A stretch of DNA of 64,000 nt from the NCBI GenBank assembly GCA_025267735.1, contig CM046303.1:55135403-55199402 (forward strand). The letters are read 5' to 3'. The notes beneath the pieces were generated by a model. That model ran no database searches and had not been told where the DNA came from. It worked only from the letters and a program-made list of their open reading frames with translations. How positions within the stretch are numbered: position 1 is the stretch's first letter; each line of letters begins with the position of its first letter. The DNA is from Mactra quadrangularis. Taxonomy: Eukaryota; Mollusca; Bivalvia; Venerida; Mactridae. Shown here one piece after another: positions 1 through 13,300 of the stretch. The position numbers and the translations under genes were made by a program.

Positions 1-957
1 CCATGTGTAAAGTAAAGCTATGCTGGCATAAATTTTTTTTAGAGAGTATTTATATTTGATCTTTGTCATTAAACGCAGCATTCGGAACACCTCAACCCTT
101 TATAGGGTGCTGTTTTTTGACGATTGAAATATGTTCTTGTTCAATTTGGAACATGCGGGTGTTAAACAAATGTGAAAGTGAATTTTATAAACAAGATGTA
201 TGCTGCTCTCTTTATTATCTGTATATCATATATTTTTTGTGACAACTAAAACTTTTGCCTACAGACTGGCCAATGGTAATTGATAAAAAACGCACTTACA
301 ATATATTCAAAGGAAATTTGACGTCGATGCACATCGACAACAATAGACCTCCACAAGTTTTTTGTTGTACCCTAAAAACAATGCCGTCAGTTTAAGTCTA
401 TAATTGTTTTACAATAATAATTGATGCTAATGACATTAAAGTTATTTGTCGGGACTACAAAATATAGTTGCTTATACACTGTCAGTAAAGACTGCCACTT
501 GTTATTTGGACTCATTTATGAAGACATATTTACGTCAATCGTAAATTCTAAATCAATTCAAATGTAAGCTGTTTTTAATCATTAATGTAAAGAATATTGA
601 ATTTTTAAAAAAACTTTGGTGTTAAAACTAGTTCCCAATGCTTTATGCAGTGAAATGACTAAGTTATTAACCTGCTATATAACTTACGAAAAACGCGACG
701 TTAACATGACGTCGCTTTATTTTCTTGTACCGATTATCGAATTTCAAATCACCATAGCAACGTCATGAATTGAGATATTTTAATAAATTATACATTTTTG
801 GAAAGTACAAAGCCTACTCTTTCATTTTCTGTAAAAATCTCAATTTCGAAAAATTTGACCTTAAGGGCCCTTTTCTCACGTTGCGCATCATATGAATTTG
901 ACAAATAGGTTTGATATACAGTGTATATTCATGTCACGAATCATGTGATATATTTTC
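1..957. other. Gene-free AT-rich stretch
   Basis: No open frame, splice pattern or recognisable repeat is visible. It could be the 3' flank of a neighbouring gene, but nothing in it shows that. Confidence 0.3.
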
Positions 958-1276
958 TCATATTTTTATGTGAAAATTTGTTTGTTATACATATGTATGT
1001 ATGTAACAATATTATATACTTATGTCATGTATTTATGTGATAATATATGTCTCATATATTTATGTAATGCTATTTATATCATATATTTATGTGACTATAT
1101 TTATTTCATATATTTATGGGACTATATACATGTCATATATTTATGTGACATTATTCATGTCATATATTTATGTGACAATATTTATATCATATATTTATGT
1201 GACAATATTTGTGTCATATATTTATGTGACATTATTCATGTCATATATTTATGTGACACAATTCATGTGACATACT
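958..1276 (+). repeat. 27-bp minisatellite
   Basis: About nine to ten imperfect copies of a 27-bp unit built on TCATATATTTATGTGACA, with the last seven cleanly in register. Because 27 is a multiple of three and the unit lacks stops in two frames, the array yields two long artefact frames with a nine-residue period (IYLCDNIYV-like). These are not genes. Confidence 0.9.
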
Positions 1277-2599
1277 AAATTACTAATGTCATACATCTAA
1301 TGTATCATAATTTCCTGTAGTATCATTACTGGTATACTCTCTGTAGTTTTCATTATAAATCTTGCCTCATTGTTAGATACACATGTAAAACGCTTGTTTG
1401 TTCGAATCAAAGATTGATGCTCTAACTGATGTAAATTTCAAATAACATCGCTGCAATTTGTTTAGTTAACTGCTTGTGCTGGAAAAAAACCCACTAAACT
1501 TGATAATGTTCTAGGCATTAGTATGTAATTCTGTATATATTACTATTCTTATAATTGCTAATTTTAGAGCTAGTGTTTGGTTATGTCCCATGAACAAGGT
1601 CAGTCACCTGAAGTTATGCTTTTACGGATCAAACAAAGAAAAATCCTTAGTAAATTTTAGATAATCAATCTAAGAAAAATATCATAATGCTTTACTAATT
1701 TAAAATATTGAGTTGCCAAATGTCACATTTCGGAGCAAGTTTAAGAATTTCTTTCGCACATAATTATTTCATCTGTAAGAACAGCTGTCATTGTAATTGG
1801 TTTAAATGCATGAGTTAGTGTATAATGTATATAACAATTTTTTGAATGGATTCTTTCACTCATGTTATTATATGCACTTTTTACTCATGTAGAAACTTGA
1901 CTTGCCTTTATTGCAATTGTATGTTTGTTTCTGTAAACATAGATTTGTTTTCACTTTAAATTGTTTTTATTCTAGATCAAGTATTTTAATTCTTTTTACT
2001 TTGCATAGATATAATGATCAAAGCTGATGACTTACTATAATTATATTCTCTATTAAATGACCTTGGAGCATTTATTTTCTTACATGGAAGTATTATTAAG
2101 AGTACATTGTAGTAGTAAATGATGAAATTACAAAATGAAATATGTAGGTTGTAAGTTGTTCTTTTTTCAAAAAAGGGGATGTTAATAGGGGGTGGGGTGT
2201 TTAGTAGAGAATTCACAGTATTATATCATATTCAAATAACAAAGGCACTATATTTTTGCAAGCTTTACTATCATGAGTAGTTTTCAGAAGTTGAACTTTC
2301 ACCTTAAAGTAGAATTTGTAGATTTAGATCTATTTGTTTCATATATGCCACAAAATCAAAATTGTTATTTCATTTAGATCTTAATATTACATTTAGACTA
2401 GAAGACTTGTATACTCATTGTTTTAATGTATTCACTCAATAAAATTTAACAAAAAAATAAATACAGAAACACCTCTTATCCATAGCCTGTAGTAGGATTT
2501 ATAAAAATAAAGCATGGGCAAGGAATTAGCGCTTTGACTGTGAACCTATATTAATTATACTATTAGGTAAAGTCATGGGGGCAGTTTTCCTATGGAAAC
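1277..2599. other. Gene-free stretch
   Basis: AT-rich and without coding signal. ATTCTCTATTAAATG near 2045 resembles the ends of the MITE family seen at 7907-8096 and 30808-31044, so an old copy may lie at about 2035-2200. Confidence 0.3.
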
Positions 2600-2695
2600 C
2601 GTTGGTTTGTCCTCAGGTACCCTTCTTACACCAACAGAAATAAGTATTATTAAAGCATGTGATATCAAATTTAGAGTACTAGGGGGTGAAGCACC
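2600..2695 (+). repeat. Dispersed repeat, copy 1 of an inverted pair
   Basis: The sequence around GGTACCCTTCTTACACCAA and AGAAATAAGTATT recurs in reverse complement at 3765-3845. The open frames here on both strands are within the repeat and show no known protein similarity. Confidence 0.6.
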
Positions 2696-3019
2696 ATCTA
2701 GTGATAATATTAGGAGAGTAGTCAATGGAAAGGTCTGTTGTAATTGTTCTTTCAATTTGTTTTTATATCTCATAATTCTTACTGTAGTAATCTCTAATAA
2801 TCATTTTCAGTATTATATTTTTAATGTTTTCATATTTTAACTTGTTTAGTATCATTACCTTTGTTAGCGTGATTGTTAGAAGATAAATTCTTGAATATTA
2901 ACTTTGAAGAATGTATTTTGATCGTATCTGTGATTTTGTCAAACTCATTAAAATCAGATTAGTTAGTGCTCCACTACATTAACGCTTCTGTTGATCTGAA
3001 GGCTCTTTTATGAATCATT

Positions 3020-3215
3020 TTGAATAGTCTCTCCAGGATGCAAATAAATGGGTTTTACCTGTGGTGCAAAAACACAATTATCATTACAATGTGTAGTATG
3101 TGTACAAAGAAAATTGATTTTGTAACTCTTGATTTTGAGCAATAATGTGGAAGAAACATTGTTTGTATACCTTGTCTTTTTAGGAAAATAATGCCAGTAC
3201 TTAGAGTTCCAGATC
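3020..3215 (+). repeat. Dispersed family A, diverged copy
   Basis: Shares GTGTACAAAGAA...ATTTTG..., then AGCAATAATGTG with copies at 5690-5860, 15474-15680 and 20760-20945. This copy is the most diverged, and its termini are unclear. Confidence 0.5.
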
Positions 3216-3764
3216 ACATCTATTCACCTTTCATACACAGGTATTGTGATCAAACATATTGAGTAACACCAAGCCACTGGAAACCACCACAAACTCTGGA
3301 ACTAAATGTCTTTGAGTCAGCATCTAAAATGTACCGATTCCACCAATCCAACCTCACCGACTGTCTAATGAAACAGTAAAATGCTGCCACAGTGGTGTAT
3401 CTGATTTCAATGAGACTGTAACTTTATTGAATTGTTTAGTTTTATATTGTACATGTTTGTTAGTCTGTATATATGGGTTTGTACACTTGTTAAATTTAGA
3501 TATGTTAACCTTGACGACTGTGATATTAATGAGGAGTAGAGAGGAATTTTTACTTTATATTTTACATTTATATATACATGTATTATGTTGTAGGCTATAT
3601 TTTACATTTTCTTTATAGATTTTTTTGTTTATGGTTCAGACTTATCACATTAGGAAATAAATTTACTTTATAAATTATACTGTGTTTTGTTGTCTATTTA
3701 TGATTTTTTGTTTTATTCATACTAGGTTTATAATAAAGCCATGTCAACACAATTTAGGTTATAC

Positions 3765-3845
3765 GTATCGCTCCCTGATACCCTGGATTTGATATTAAAT
3801 ACTTATTTCTTTGGTGTAAGAAGGGTACCAGGGCACAAAGTGCTA
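3765..3845 (-). repeat. Dispersed repeat, copy 2 of the inverted pair
   Basis: Reverse complement of 2600-2695 with small gaps (TTGGTGTAAGAAGGGTACC). The two copies may be the ends of one 1.2-kb element (2600-3845) or independent insertions. No target duplication was found. Confidence 0.6.
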
Positions 3846-3887
3846 CATAGCCATATGCTAAGGCAACAGGCCCCTTGTCTAAAACCA

Positions 3888-4055
3888 GTACTCACCTACC
3901 CTTCCACAAGGCAGGCAACTTCTCCATAAACCTCACCTTGTCATTATTTTCATGTAAGGGTATAGCCGCCCCAGAAGGTGTTTGAACCTGTGCCCCCTTC
4001 TGGGCTCTAGTTAAAAAATTCTGACATGTACCAACTGTGCAACTTACCCGGGTGT
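3888..4055 (-). mobile_element. tRNA-derived SINE, family 1 (minus)
   Basis: Read on the minus strand it has a tRNA-like head with a B-box-like GGTTCAAACACC and a body that matches 11740-11910 (GGCAACTTCTCC / CTTCCACAAGG region). Degenerate and not a functional tRNA. Confidence 0.6.
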
Positions 4056-4689
4056 TTATGATTTTTGTGTTAACCACATTGTTGGTTATGTCCCTAGGAC
4101 TGGTTCAATCATCCTGTTAAGTTACGACTATGATTTAATTTCAATTAGAAATTGACTTCCACTGCTGAAACTGGTTAATCATACTTCAAAATAAGATCCC
4201 AGAATTGAGTCATCTTGACAATTTATACATTTTATATGTTGTAAATCCATGTTAAAATCAAACCAAAATATTAGCAATACATTTAGTTTATTTCATCTTT
4301 GAAAGTTTAATATGATAGAAATATGGTGATTGGGTTATTAAACACAATAGAAATAATTATAAATCAGATAATATGGACGAGTGGCTCTGTTACAAATATT
4401 CTGGCTGTAAGTATGAATCCAATTGGCCAATGATTAACCAATACTAATCCATTTAAACAAAAGGATTAACCAATTTCAGTATTTAGTAATCATGACAGCC
4501 CTTATTTATGAGTTTACCACATTGTTGATGGTTATCCACATGTGTCTGATAACGGGTTACAATCTTTGAGCAAGAAATATATAATATTATGTACACGTTT
4601 CTCTAAATCAAGGTATGAGTAGCTACCTGCAAAGGGTGATATATTCTGAGGTACTGCCCTTCAATCAGTCAAAAATAAAAGTGAAAGGT

Positions 4690-4930
4690 GCAGAGATCAA
4701 TTGTTAAGACAAACCCTTAGGGATCAAGAGGTCTTGAGTTCAAACCCTACTACGGGTTATCAAGATTCTTGATTCTATTAGACTTTGGGGACGAGAATGG
4801 CCTGAAGCATATACCATGTGATCATAGACCAGTGCAGGTTGAAATATCATAGGGGAGTAATGTATAGTGGGATAACTGACAATGGAATCAAACCTACAAC
4901 CTCTCAATCAGTAGACTTGTGCACAGGATT
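4690..4930. mobile_element. Degenerate SINE fragments
   Basis: AGTTCAAACCC at about 4738 is B-box-like on the plus strand. GAATCAAACC with TCAGTAGACTTGTGC near 4890 matches the head of the minus-strand SINE at 22842-23126. Two overlapping or nested SINE remnants are likely; borders are not clear. Confidence 0.4.
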
Positions 4931-5689
4931 TCTATACTATTTCAACACATGTTGAGACTGTAGACTTATTGCATTTCCTTGACAGGTATAATGATATATC
5001 TTGATCACTGGTATCTTTTAACGACAGAAAAAACCAATAAACATGTACCTTTTGGTAGTCTTGCCGTCCAGAAATGCTTTTGTATGCTATATGCTAAATA
5101 GGTTTGTATTATTTCTGTTCATAATCATAGTTATAATTTTTATGAACTTTTTACTTCTCATTATAGTAAGGGCGGTCTTGCCATCCAGATATGCCATTTC
5201 AGCTTGTAAATATCTTGTACAATTTTGCTTATGGTATTTAAAATAAAATGCCCATTTTAAATCAACCTCAGTTTCTGTTGTTTTTTTTTGCCTCATGTCT
5301 TACAAGTAGACACCAGTGATGAACCGTAATAAATAAACAATAAACAACATGGAAACAAAATTTCTGTTTATTTGTATAAAATAAAATTCATATCCATTTG
5401 AAAAGAGAATATATACTGAAAGAAATATGAACATAACATTGCACATAATATAAAGAATAAAGATACGGTTCATTATAATACACATATAATACATAACTGG
5501 TACTTTATAGATAGAAACACGTTCAATAAAAACTACATGCGTAAATACCTTGTATTATTATTATATAAACATTGTAAAACTTAACAAGTATACCCGATAT
5601 ATGTACATGTATATAATTGTATATATTTATATATACATTGTATTAGTAATATTTTATAAACCATGCTTAATTATACATTTGTACCATAG
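4931..5689. other. Gene-free stretch
   Basis: AT-rich. The motif TTGCC(G/A)TCCAGA(A/T)ATGC occurs at about 5060 and 5178, a short duplication. Otherwise nothing recognisable. Confidence 0.3.
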
Positions 5690-5860
5690 ATTTGATTTTG
5701 AGCTCAAATTTGTTCGGCACAAAAACTTTGTACCAGATTTAACTAAGTTAAAATGTGTACATGTACAAAGAACAGTAAGATTTAATTTGTGAAGACAGCT
5801 TGTCAGCAATAATGTGTAAAATACCTTTGTTGCACACAGATGCATCTCAAACAGACAAAC
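5690..5860 (+). repeat. Dispersed family A copy
   Basis: TTTGATTTTGAGCTCAAATTTG, TGTACAAAGAACAGTAAGATTTAAT and CAGCAATAATGTG align with the better-preserved copy at 15474-15680. TIR-like ends are weak here. Confidence 0.55.
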
Positions 5861-6637
5861 CTTATTTAGCAAAGTCCGAACATGAAGTACTCATGAACTA
5901 TTTATTCCGTCACAAGATCTTGAACCAAGGGTATAAAAGTTGAGTTGTACTCGGTAATCAACTTAAGTAACAGAGTGAAAAATATTTAAACAGTACTCAT
6001 TATTTTTGTAAGTTACATTCTATTCTTTTACAAACATATATGCTCAAAGGATTGAATGTCAAAACATAAATCCAAGTGTAATTTTATAACCAGTACATCA
6101 CTAAATACAATGTATAAAATACAAGTATAGATTTCAATCTATTTTGTGAACACAATGTTAAGACCAGAACATTCAGTAAATAGTTTAGGAATTATAATAC
6201 AACTGGTGGGTTGTGTGTGCAAGTATAGTAATCCCTATATGTACATTTAAAAACTTGTAATACCGGTACCCAAGTATATGCGTGATATACATAAGTGTGT
6301 AACATACTCGTCAAATTTTGGGTACCAAAACTTTAGGTACTAAAACTTATTAAAAGTAGAACTATGGAATGTGAAAGAGATATTTGTTTATCACAGTTGT
6401 GCAGAGAATAAAATGTGCCCTACATTGTAAGAATATGACTTTCAAAGTAAAGCAAGACTTTGCAAGAAAAAGAAAAGTATCTAACGTCTGAAGATCTATA
6501 GTGAAGTTTTGGCAATGAGGTCATTGTTGAAAAACAAAAAAGTTGTTAAATGCATTTGTATATAAAGAAGTCATAATTTGTAATACTTGGGTATTGAAAT
6601 GTCAGTTTTTATACATTGCAATGTTCAAACAGAAATA
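5861..6637. other. Gene-free stretch
   Basis: AT-rich sequence without coding signal, splice pairs in frame, or a repeat I could match elsewhere in the window. Confidence 0.3.
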
Positions 6638-6720
6638 CAGTAAAGTTCTGCATTAAAGACCACCATGCATATTGCAAAATCATGTGATTTTTGACAATTT
6701 TTTAAGTCCAAAATAAATGC
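6638..6720 (+). mobile_element. Solo left end of pogo/Tigger-like element
   Basis: TA followed by CAGTAAAGTTCTGCATTAAAGACCA closely matches the left end of the complete element at 41671, and the next bases (GCAAAATCATG, TTTTTGACAAT) also match. No partner end was found nearby, so this is a truncated or eroded copy. Confidence 0.6.
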
Positions 6721-7906
6721 ATTAATTCTAATAAAATGTATTTGATTTTTTATATTTAATGTGAAAATAAGATGCATTATGGCCATAATTGGCAATGTAA
6801 TATTGAATTTCTTCTAACTGCAAATAAAATGATAACAGACTTGATGTACCAGGATAATATTGAATAAATTCAAATTTACAAAAAAGTCTTGAATGATACT
6901 CTTTCTAGCAAACTAAACTTTAAAGCAATAAGAAACAAATAATAAAAACAAACTTCTGACTATCTATACATCAAACAAAATGAAATTAAAGAAAATTCTG
7001 GGTTAAAATAATCTGATTTTAAACAACATTTGAAAAACAAAATTCAAATGAGTTGATCAAAAACATCACAGAAATGTATAGAGACAGACATAGTATAATA
7101 ATGAGGATGTTTGATATAAAATGAAGAAGAAAAATGAGTATGATGTCTCAAATACAGAATATTCGGATAGATTGCAGTTTACTGGAACAAGTTTGTTTAC
7201 CACTTCTGCACATATGCCTAACTGGTCAGAGCAGTTGCACTTCTGTTGCTATGTTAAAATAAACAATACAAGCAAATGGCTGCCATTTTTTTCTCATTTA
7301 AAATATAACAAATGGGGATAGCCCCTGATATAACATAAATATGAACACAAAATTACCATTAATCAAACATACTGCAATTGTCCTAATATTCCCAACTGAT
7401 GACGATAACCCTTGTGATCTGTCATATGACTGAATCCTGCATTTTCATTGGTTGTTAGCGTTAATGATATGCCAGGCTTAGTTACTAATAATCACAACAA
7501 TTTCGCAGATTTTTTACTTACCGGTAAACTGCAATTGTCCCGAATATTCATATACTCATATGTAAAAGTTTGATATTGTTAAAATCCTGAATTTTGTGAC
7601 TTCAGGAGACAGAAGCTTAAACATAAGAAAAACAATACCTTTCTAGTCCAATGAAATCTTGAACTTCAGTACAAGTCCTGCAAATTTTCATCAATGCAAT
7701 TTGATAAGAAAATGTGTGAATAATTTTGATTGAAGTTAAATGGCACTCTCTAAAGATGAGTGTCTCAGTTCCCTACACTCATCAAGCATTTAAATAATCT
7801 TCACTAGTGATAACAGTAATTATCAAATGCACCGGAGAAGAGGATGTAAATGAACACAATTCAATATCTAAGTCCATCAGACAATACAAATCTTCATAAA
7901 TTATAC
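6721..7906. other. Gene-free stretch
   Basis: AT-rich. The 66-codon plus frame at 7121-7321 has no recognisable motif or splice support and is not called. Nothing else is seen. Confidence 0.3.
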
Positions 7907-8096
7907 TACCATATTTTCTCTATTAAACACCCCATTATGATAACCATCCCCCACCCCCTTATTTTTGGAAGAAAGAATGATTTATACTTTTTTTGTTGTT
8001 ATTTCATCATTTTCTGATGATCTCAATAACATAACCTTATGAACAAAGTGGAAATGTAAAAGCCCATGTGGCATTTAATAGAGGATGTATGGTATG
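7907..8096. mobile_element. MITE with CTATTAAA-type inverted ends
   Basis: Ends TACCATATTTTCTCTATTAAAC and GCATTTAATAGAGGATGTATGGTA are inverted repeats around a 190-bp, noncoding body. Related ends occur near 2045, 9918-9960 and 30808-31044, so this is a family. Class unknown. Confidence 0.65.
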
Positions 8097-8494
8097 ACAA
8101 ATCAAACCCTGTTTAATATAATAATTGAAATGTTACAAACACACCCTTGAAGATTCTGATAGGCAAACTTTAAAACTAATTTACATAATTTATTTGGATT
8201 TCATAAAGACAAAAAATGGATGAGCATAACATGTAACAAGTCAGATCTTTGGAATAAGAAAATTCACATAACAGTACATTTATGTTAATACAACAAAATA
8301 TCAGAAATAAAATATGATATATTTGTTTGGAATATAATATACACGTATGTACATTGTATTGAACTGTTCATAACTGATTTTGAAGAAAACAATATGTAAG
8401 TTTTAAAGATTTGTAAATCCCATATTATCCCACTTAGCAAAAAATCTCACCATAATGCTATAACAGTTGGTAGGTTCATTGAATGATCATTCAG

Positions 8495-8976
8495 TAAGGG
8501 TGTAACAATACTGTAAAAAATGTATTGCAATATATTGCAATATGCAAAACCCGTATTGCAATATATTGCAATATGTACCGCTTTTTTGGGGGGTAGACAT
8601 GCAAAGCACGAATTAATGCATGTACATTCTCCAAATTGGATCAGCATAGGAGTACATTCAAATGATCTTTATTCAAATGTTTGAATTACTTGTGTAAAAT
8701 GGTCTATATGTTAGAAAAATGTGTATTTTGAAACTGACTTCTGAAGATGTTTTTCTCTCATTTGAATAAATGTTTAACCTTTAAAGCACAGTATGATTAT
8801 TTCAAGAATTCAACACATTTTAATACTTATTTAAACATTTAACTTTAAGATTTTGTTCAAAATAAACAGTGAGACATATATCACAAAAAACGGTTCAAGG
8901 AAAAACGAACTGATGAAAAACAATTAGAATTCGTATTGCAATATTAACCAATATATCAGTTAACTGTACACCCCTA
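8495..8976. mobile_element. hAT-like MITE
   Basis: Ends TAAGGGTGTAACAATAC and ...TGTACACCCCTA are inverted and look like hAT termini (TAGGGGTGTAAC). Subterminal repeats ATATTGCAATA occur on both sides. An intact 8-bp target duplication is not evident. Confidence 0.6.
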
Positions 8977-10253
8977 CCAGTGAACAGTTGGCCTTATAAG
9001 GTCTTTGTTGGCCTTTTACTGTGGTGTTTTGCCTATATTCCAAATCACAAAATTTATCAAATGAATAGACAATGAGAACGTTGATTTCGTTCTAGCATTT
9101 AAGACTCAATCTTCTAGATAAATCAGCCAAGTAGGACAAAAGGGTAGAGTCAGTATTCTCTATCAACTATAGATATCATATTTACACTATTGATACAATA
9201 TACAATTAATATAATTGTATCAAACATTGTAGAAATAGACTAACTTCTAAATATCACTATCAATTTTAACTAAACACTGGATTTAACCTGACTACAGGTA
9301 AATCCTATTATGCTATCATTAAGTATAGTTCCTAGATTATCCTAGGTGCAAGACATAACAACAAAAGGATCAAACCCTAGCAGAAACACGGAATAACGCA
9401 GAAAAAATGTATATACATTGTATAGCCAACGGTTGAAATAGCATAAAAACTTTGATTAACCATATAATATATCTTAACAACCTATTTCATTTATCACAAC
9501 CTTTTTATCATGTTGAATATACAAATACAATCACATGAGAGGAATGTGTGAAACATCACATGAGAGCAAATGTTACACATTACAAATCACATGAGAGTCA
9601 TATGAAACATATCTACAACAAGACATATTTTCACCTTTTTGATTGCATGGCACTGTTTCTTGGTTTTGATTATTGTAAAATGGGAAGTCATTGTGTTTTG
9701 AATACAATGTTTGTGAAGCTATTGAATATTTTCTCAAGACAAGTTTTATATATATGTTTTAAAAGAGTACACTTGAAACACATCAAATTTTGTATAAGGT
9801 GTCATATATTCTCTGTTACATGCTCCTTCTTTTGGTAAAAAAATATTTATGACAAACAGACTTACAAAATTTCATGTTGTAATTTCCCCTTTTTATGATA
9901 CTCTAAATAACACCCTCTTTTATTAAGGTCCCAGGAACATTTAATAGAGAATATATGGTACATAAATTTTTTTAACAAATGTTGATACAGCAAGTGTTAA
10001 TACAATGTAACAAATAAAAAAGTGATATTTTCAATAATTACACAAGGATTGATTATAACAATATTTTCAACAGGGAAATATGCGTGTTATATTTTGTATT
10101 GGTATATTATACAGTAATAATACAAATATGGATTTAATAAGCATTATATTTTGTATCGGAACTCTTTATACAACAATATTTTAAACTGGGAAATAATGTG
10201 CGTAATATTTTGTATGGTAACATTATAACAGGGGCACTGTGCGTGATGTGTAT
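8977..10253. other. 3' flank of TMC gene
   Basis: AT-rich. Includes CACATGAGAG repeated three times near 9532-9598 and a candidate polyA signal at 9918. The 96-codon plus frame at 9548-9838 has no motif and is not called. Confidence 0.3.
9918..9923 (-). terminator. Candidate TMC polyadenylation signal
   Basis: On the minus strand an AATAAA hexamer lies about 330 bases after the TMC stop codon. It is the first good one I see downstream, but it sits in a stretch resembling the end of a dispersed element (ATTTAATAGAGAATATATGGTA nearby), so this is only a candidate. Confidence 0.3.
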
Positions 10254-10372
10254 CTAAGGCGAGGCAGCCCCTACTCCACCATCTCTGTTTCTACGTCTAG
10301 AAGGAGGAGCTGGATTTTCTACACTATTTCTTTCAGCTGCCGTAGCTAACTGTTTCACAAATTGTCGTCCAC
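10254..10372 (-). CDS. TMC: TMC coding exon 18 (stop codon)
   Basis: Residues 774-812: GRQFVKQLATAAERN, then Pro/Arg-rich tail ending VGAASP and TAG. Acceptor ATTTCAG|GT joins the single G left by exon 17. It lies 6 kb beyond exon 17; assignment rests on exact phase, an open frame to a stop and a good acceptor. Little conservation is expected in this tail, so confidence is lower than for the core exons. Confidence 0.82.
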
Positions 10373-13300
10373 CTGAAATCAGTCAAATATTTGATATTAG
10401 ATGAGATAGAATATGATCAACATAAAATTAGCCACAATATTTTGTGTGATGAGTGTGGGTAAAAATAAAAACAACCATTAAGGTAGGGTTTTCTTCCATA
10501 ACTTATTTCTGATTTTAACAATTTTATGGAATAAGGTGGAGTGTCCACTCTTCCAATTAGACTATACAATATCACTAAACTTATAGAGAGGAAATATCTA
10601 AATGGTCAAATCATACTTAACAAAATGTAACACTAAAACCAAAGATTCCCTATAATACAATCTATGAAATTAGAGGGTGTCCAGTTGCCCTGGACGACCA
10701 CTTTTTAGTTCAGGGAACCAACAAATTCTTTTGGGCAACCAAATCTCTGCAAACAAAGTATATTGTTTGCTCAATGATCTGTTGGGACAACCACTTTCAT
10801 ATCCTTATTTCGTAGACTGAATATATAAGTACAAACTTATATGAGAGTTAAACATAAATAACACATCCATCAGGCTTAAGTCTTATCACCACTCAACTAA
10901 TTTCACAGAATTAAAGAAATAAAAGTAAGTAACAAAATATTAATAAAAGAATTAATGTAATGAGTGGAACAAAACAGATAAAATACAGATAATAAATAGT
11001 AAAATATTTATAAGTTCAAACTGAAAAAAAATACAAATGCAATATGAAACTAATGTTAAAATAAATTAAAAGAATGATTTATATATCTAGCAACCAATAA
11101 TATAAACAAAAGCAAGTATGTTCAAAGCAGGTTATTGTTTGCATTACAACATTTTGTTATTGTCTGTTTTTTCTCAACGGTCTAAGCATGAATAATTTCA
11201 CGGTGAATGATTACACACTATATCAATATCACCCGTGTTAGACAAAGAGCACATAGTCACCGTGAAATTATTCATGCTTTGACAGTTGAGAAAAAACGAA
11301 CAATAATACATTGTATATTCATATTACACCATATCATTGCATACAACCAGCTTGATAAAGCTTGGGTCAGCATGCCTCAGAAAATTTGGCAAAGTGGCTG
11401 AGCAGTAGACATTATGCAATGTTCTCTCATTGACTGGACAATCAAAACAGTTGATAACATTGTAACCAGACTTTTGTGTCAGAAGAACATATCAAATATC
11501 CAGTGCTTTCTGCAGGAAAAAATAAAGAAAATGAAGAATTTTTGACAATTCTAATTCTGAATTTCAGAAAAATGCCAGAAAAAGTTGGCCAGTGCACTTC
11601 AAGTGTTCAGAGAGTTATATTCAGAGACACAACAATCCAATAGTATATCACAGAGTATCAAACAAACATTGATTAGATATTTAGAATGGTATAGTGACTA
11701 TAGTCTCAATTTAGGATAGCAAGATTTAATGATGTAGAGAGTCTGTAGCTCATATGACAGAGTGCTGAGATTTCAAATCTAGTTTCCCAAAGGAAGTACA
11801 AATGTAACAAGGTGGTTATACCCTTCCATGGAAATTTGACAATAATGTCAATTTTCCTCCATTAATAAATTATATTGAAAAGTTGCCAGCCTTGAGGAAG
11901 AGTAGGTAAGTATAATCATCTTTTTTTATCATAAGATAAAAATAATTCAATCAATCACATAGCAAACACCAAGCATATTATATTGTTATAAGCATATATA
12001 GCAACACAATATAAACATATTCAAAATAATCATTAACAGTTTATGTCCCTAAACCTTTGTTGTTGTTGTTGTTGTTGTTGTCCCTAAACCTCAAATTCTT
12101 AAGCAACAAAAAAACCATGCCTTACAAAATTAAATGTCACCAATCACTCAAATTAATATATGAGTTTGTAAGAGATAGAAAAAGTAACAATCACTTCATT
12201 ATAACAAAGCCAATTGGAAGCTTCTGTCACACTTGGGTGAACATTTCAGTCATTTCAGTCATTTGTGATGATGGTTTGCACACAAAGATTGCTCTTTCAA
12301 AAACAAACCACACAGTGAAAAAAGTAACATCAAACAAGACTTAAACATCTTTTACCTAACATTTCTGAAAATGAATGAAGAGCAAAATAATTAACTTTCT
12401 TCAATTTTCATTCAAGAAACAGAGCCATCTAAAAGCATGTAAGATAACATCATTACTTCCTAAGTTTTGCTGTTTCTGAGGTCCGTATGAATATAATGGT
12501 AGCAAGACAAGTATCCCTACCCCTTGACAAAGTTCCTTAAGCTTTTTGCATAGAAAAAAATTGCCAAAAAACCCACCAACCCTAAACCTAGAGTTTAATA
12601 ACCCCACCTGAATTTGGTAATTGACAAAATCCTTATCACCATCCATACTTGCATATCATTAGCCAAGATAACACCTATTTTGTTATTACATACTCAACTT
12701 ACTTTGTTAATCTGCCAAAAATTGTTCCCCTTTGTTGAAGTAGATATATTCATACTCGGTCAATGGATAGGATAAAAATGTCATCCCATCAATACCCGAT
12801 TTGAATATGAATCTACATGCTTTTGATTTATTGACTGCATTTAGACCCTAAAATTGGCATAAGGGAACAAACCAAATCACAAAATTTGACTCCTTCCTAA
12901 GAGAGAATAAATGGACTCCCCAAAAAGGGCCGGAACTTACAAACAATACCTCATATGCTCTACATGTTTCATAGGTTTGAATCATATTCAGATTATAAAT
13001 CCTTACTTTGTTGACCAAGTCACTCAATTCTAATTAAAACCAAGAACCAAGCATACAAGTTAAGGTGTTGGATATAATTGTGATAAAATATGTCAACGGG
13101 TCAGAGGAAAACTAGTCTACAACCTACATTATGCACAAGTAATTAGACTAGTTTTGTACTGACCCATCAAAGTCTAATGACATAGGTTAAAATGTAATAG
13201 TTTATTCTTTCCCTATTCCTATCATAAATGCTACATTAAAGTCTATAACCAACAATAATGTGAATAAACAAACCCTGTAAAAATGTAAAAAAAACATTAT

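Noticed and set aside
970..1278. 102-codon and 82-codon plus-strand frames
   Set aside because: Both are readings of the 27-bp tandem repeat; composition follows the repeat, with no domain or splice support.
2592..2840. Opposed frames on both strands (82 and 66 codons)
   Set aside because: They overlap the dispersed repeat 2600-2695, which recurs inverted at 3765, and show no known protein motif.
8495..8976. Claim of an 8-bp target duplication for this hAT-like MITE
   Set aside because: Left flank TCATTCAG and right flank CCAGTGAA do not match, so only the inverted ends are reported.
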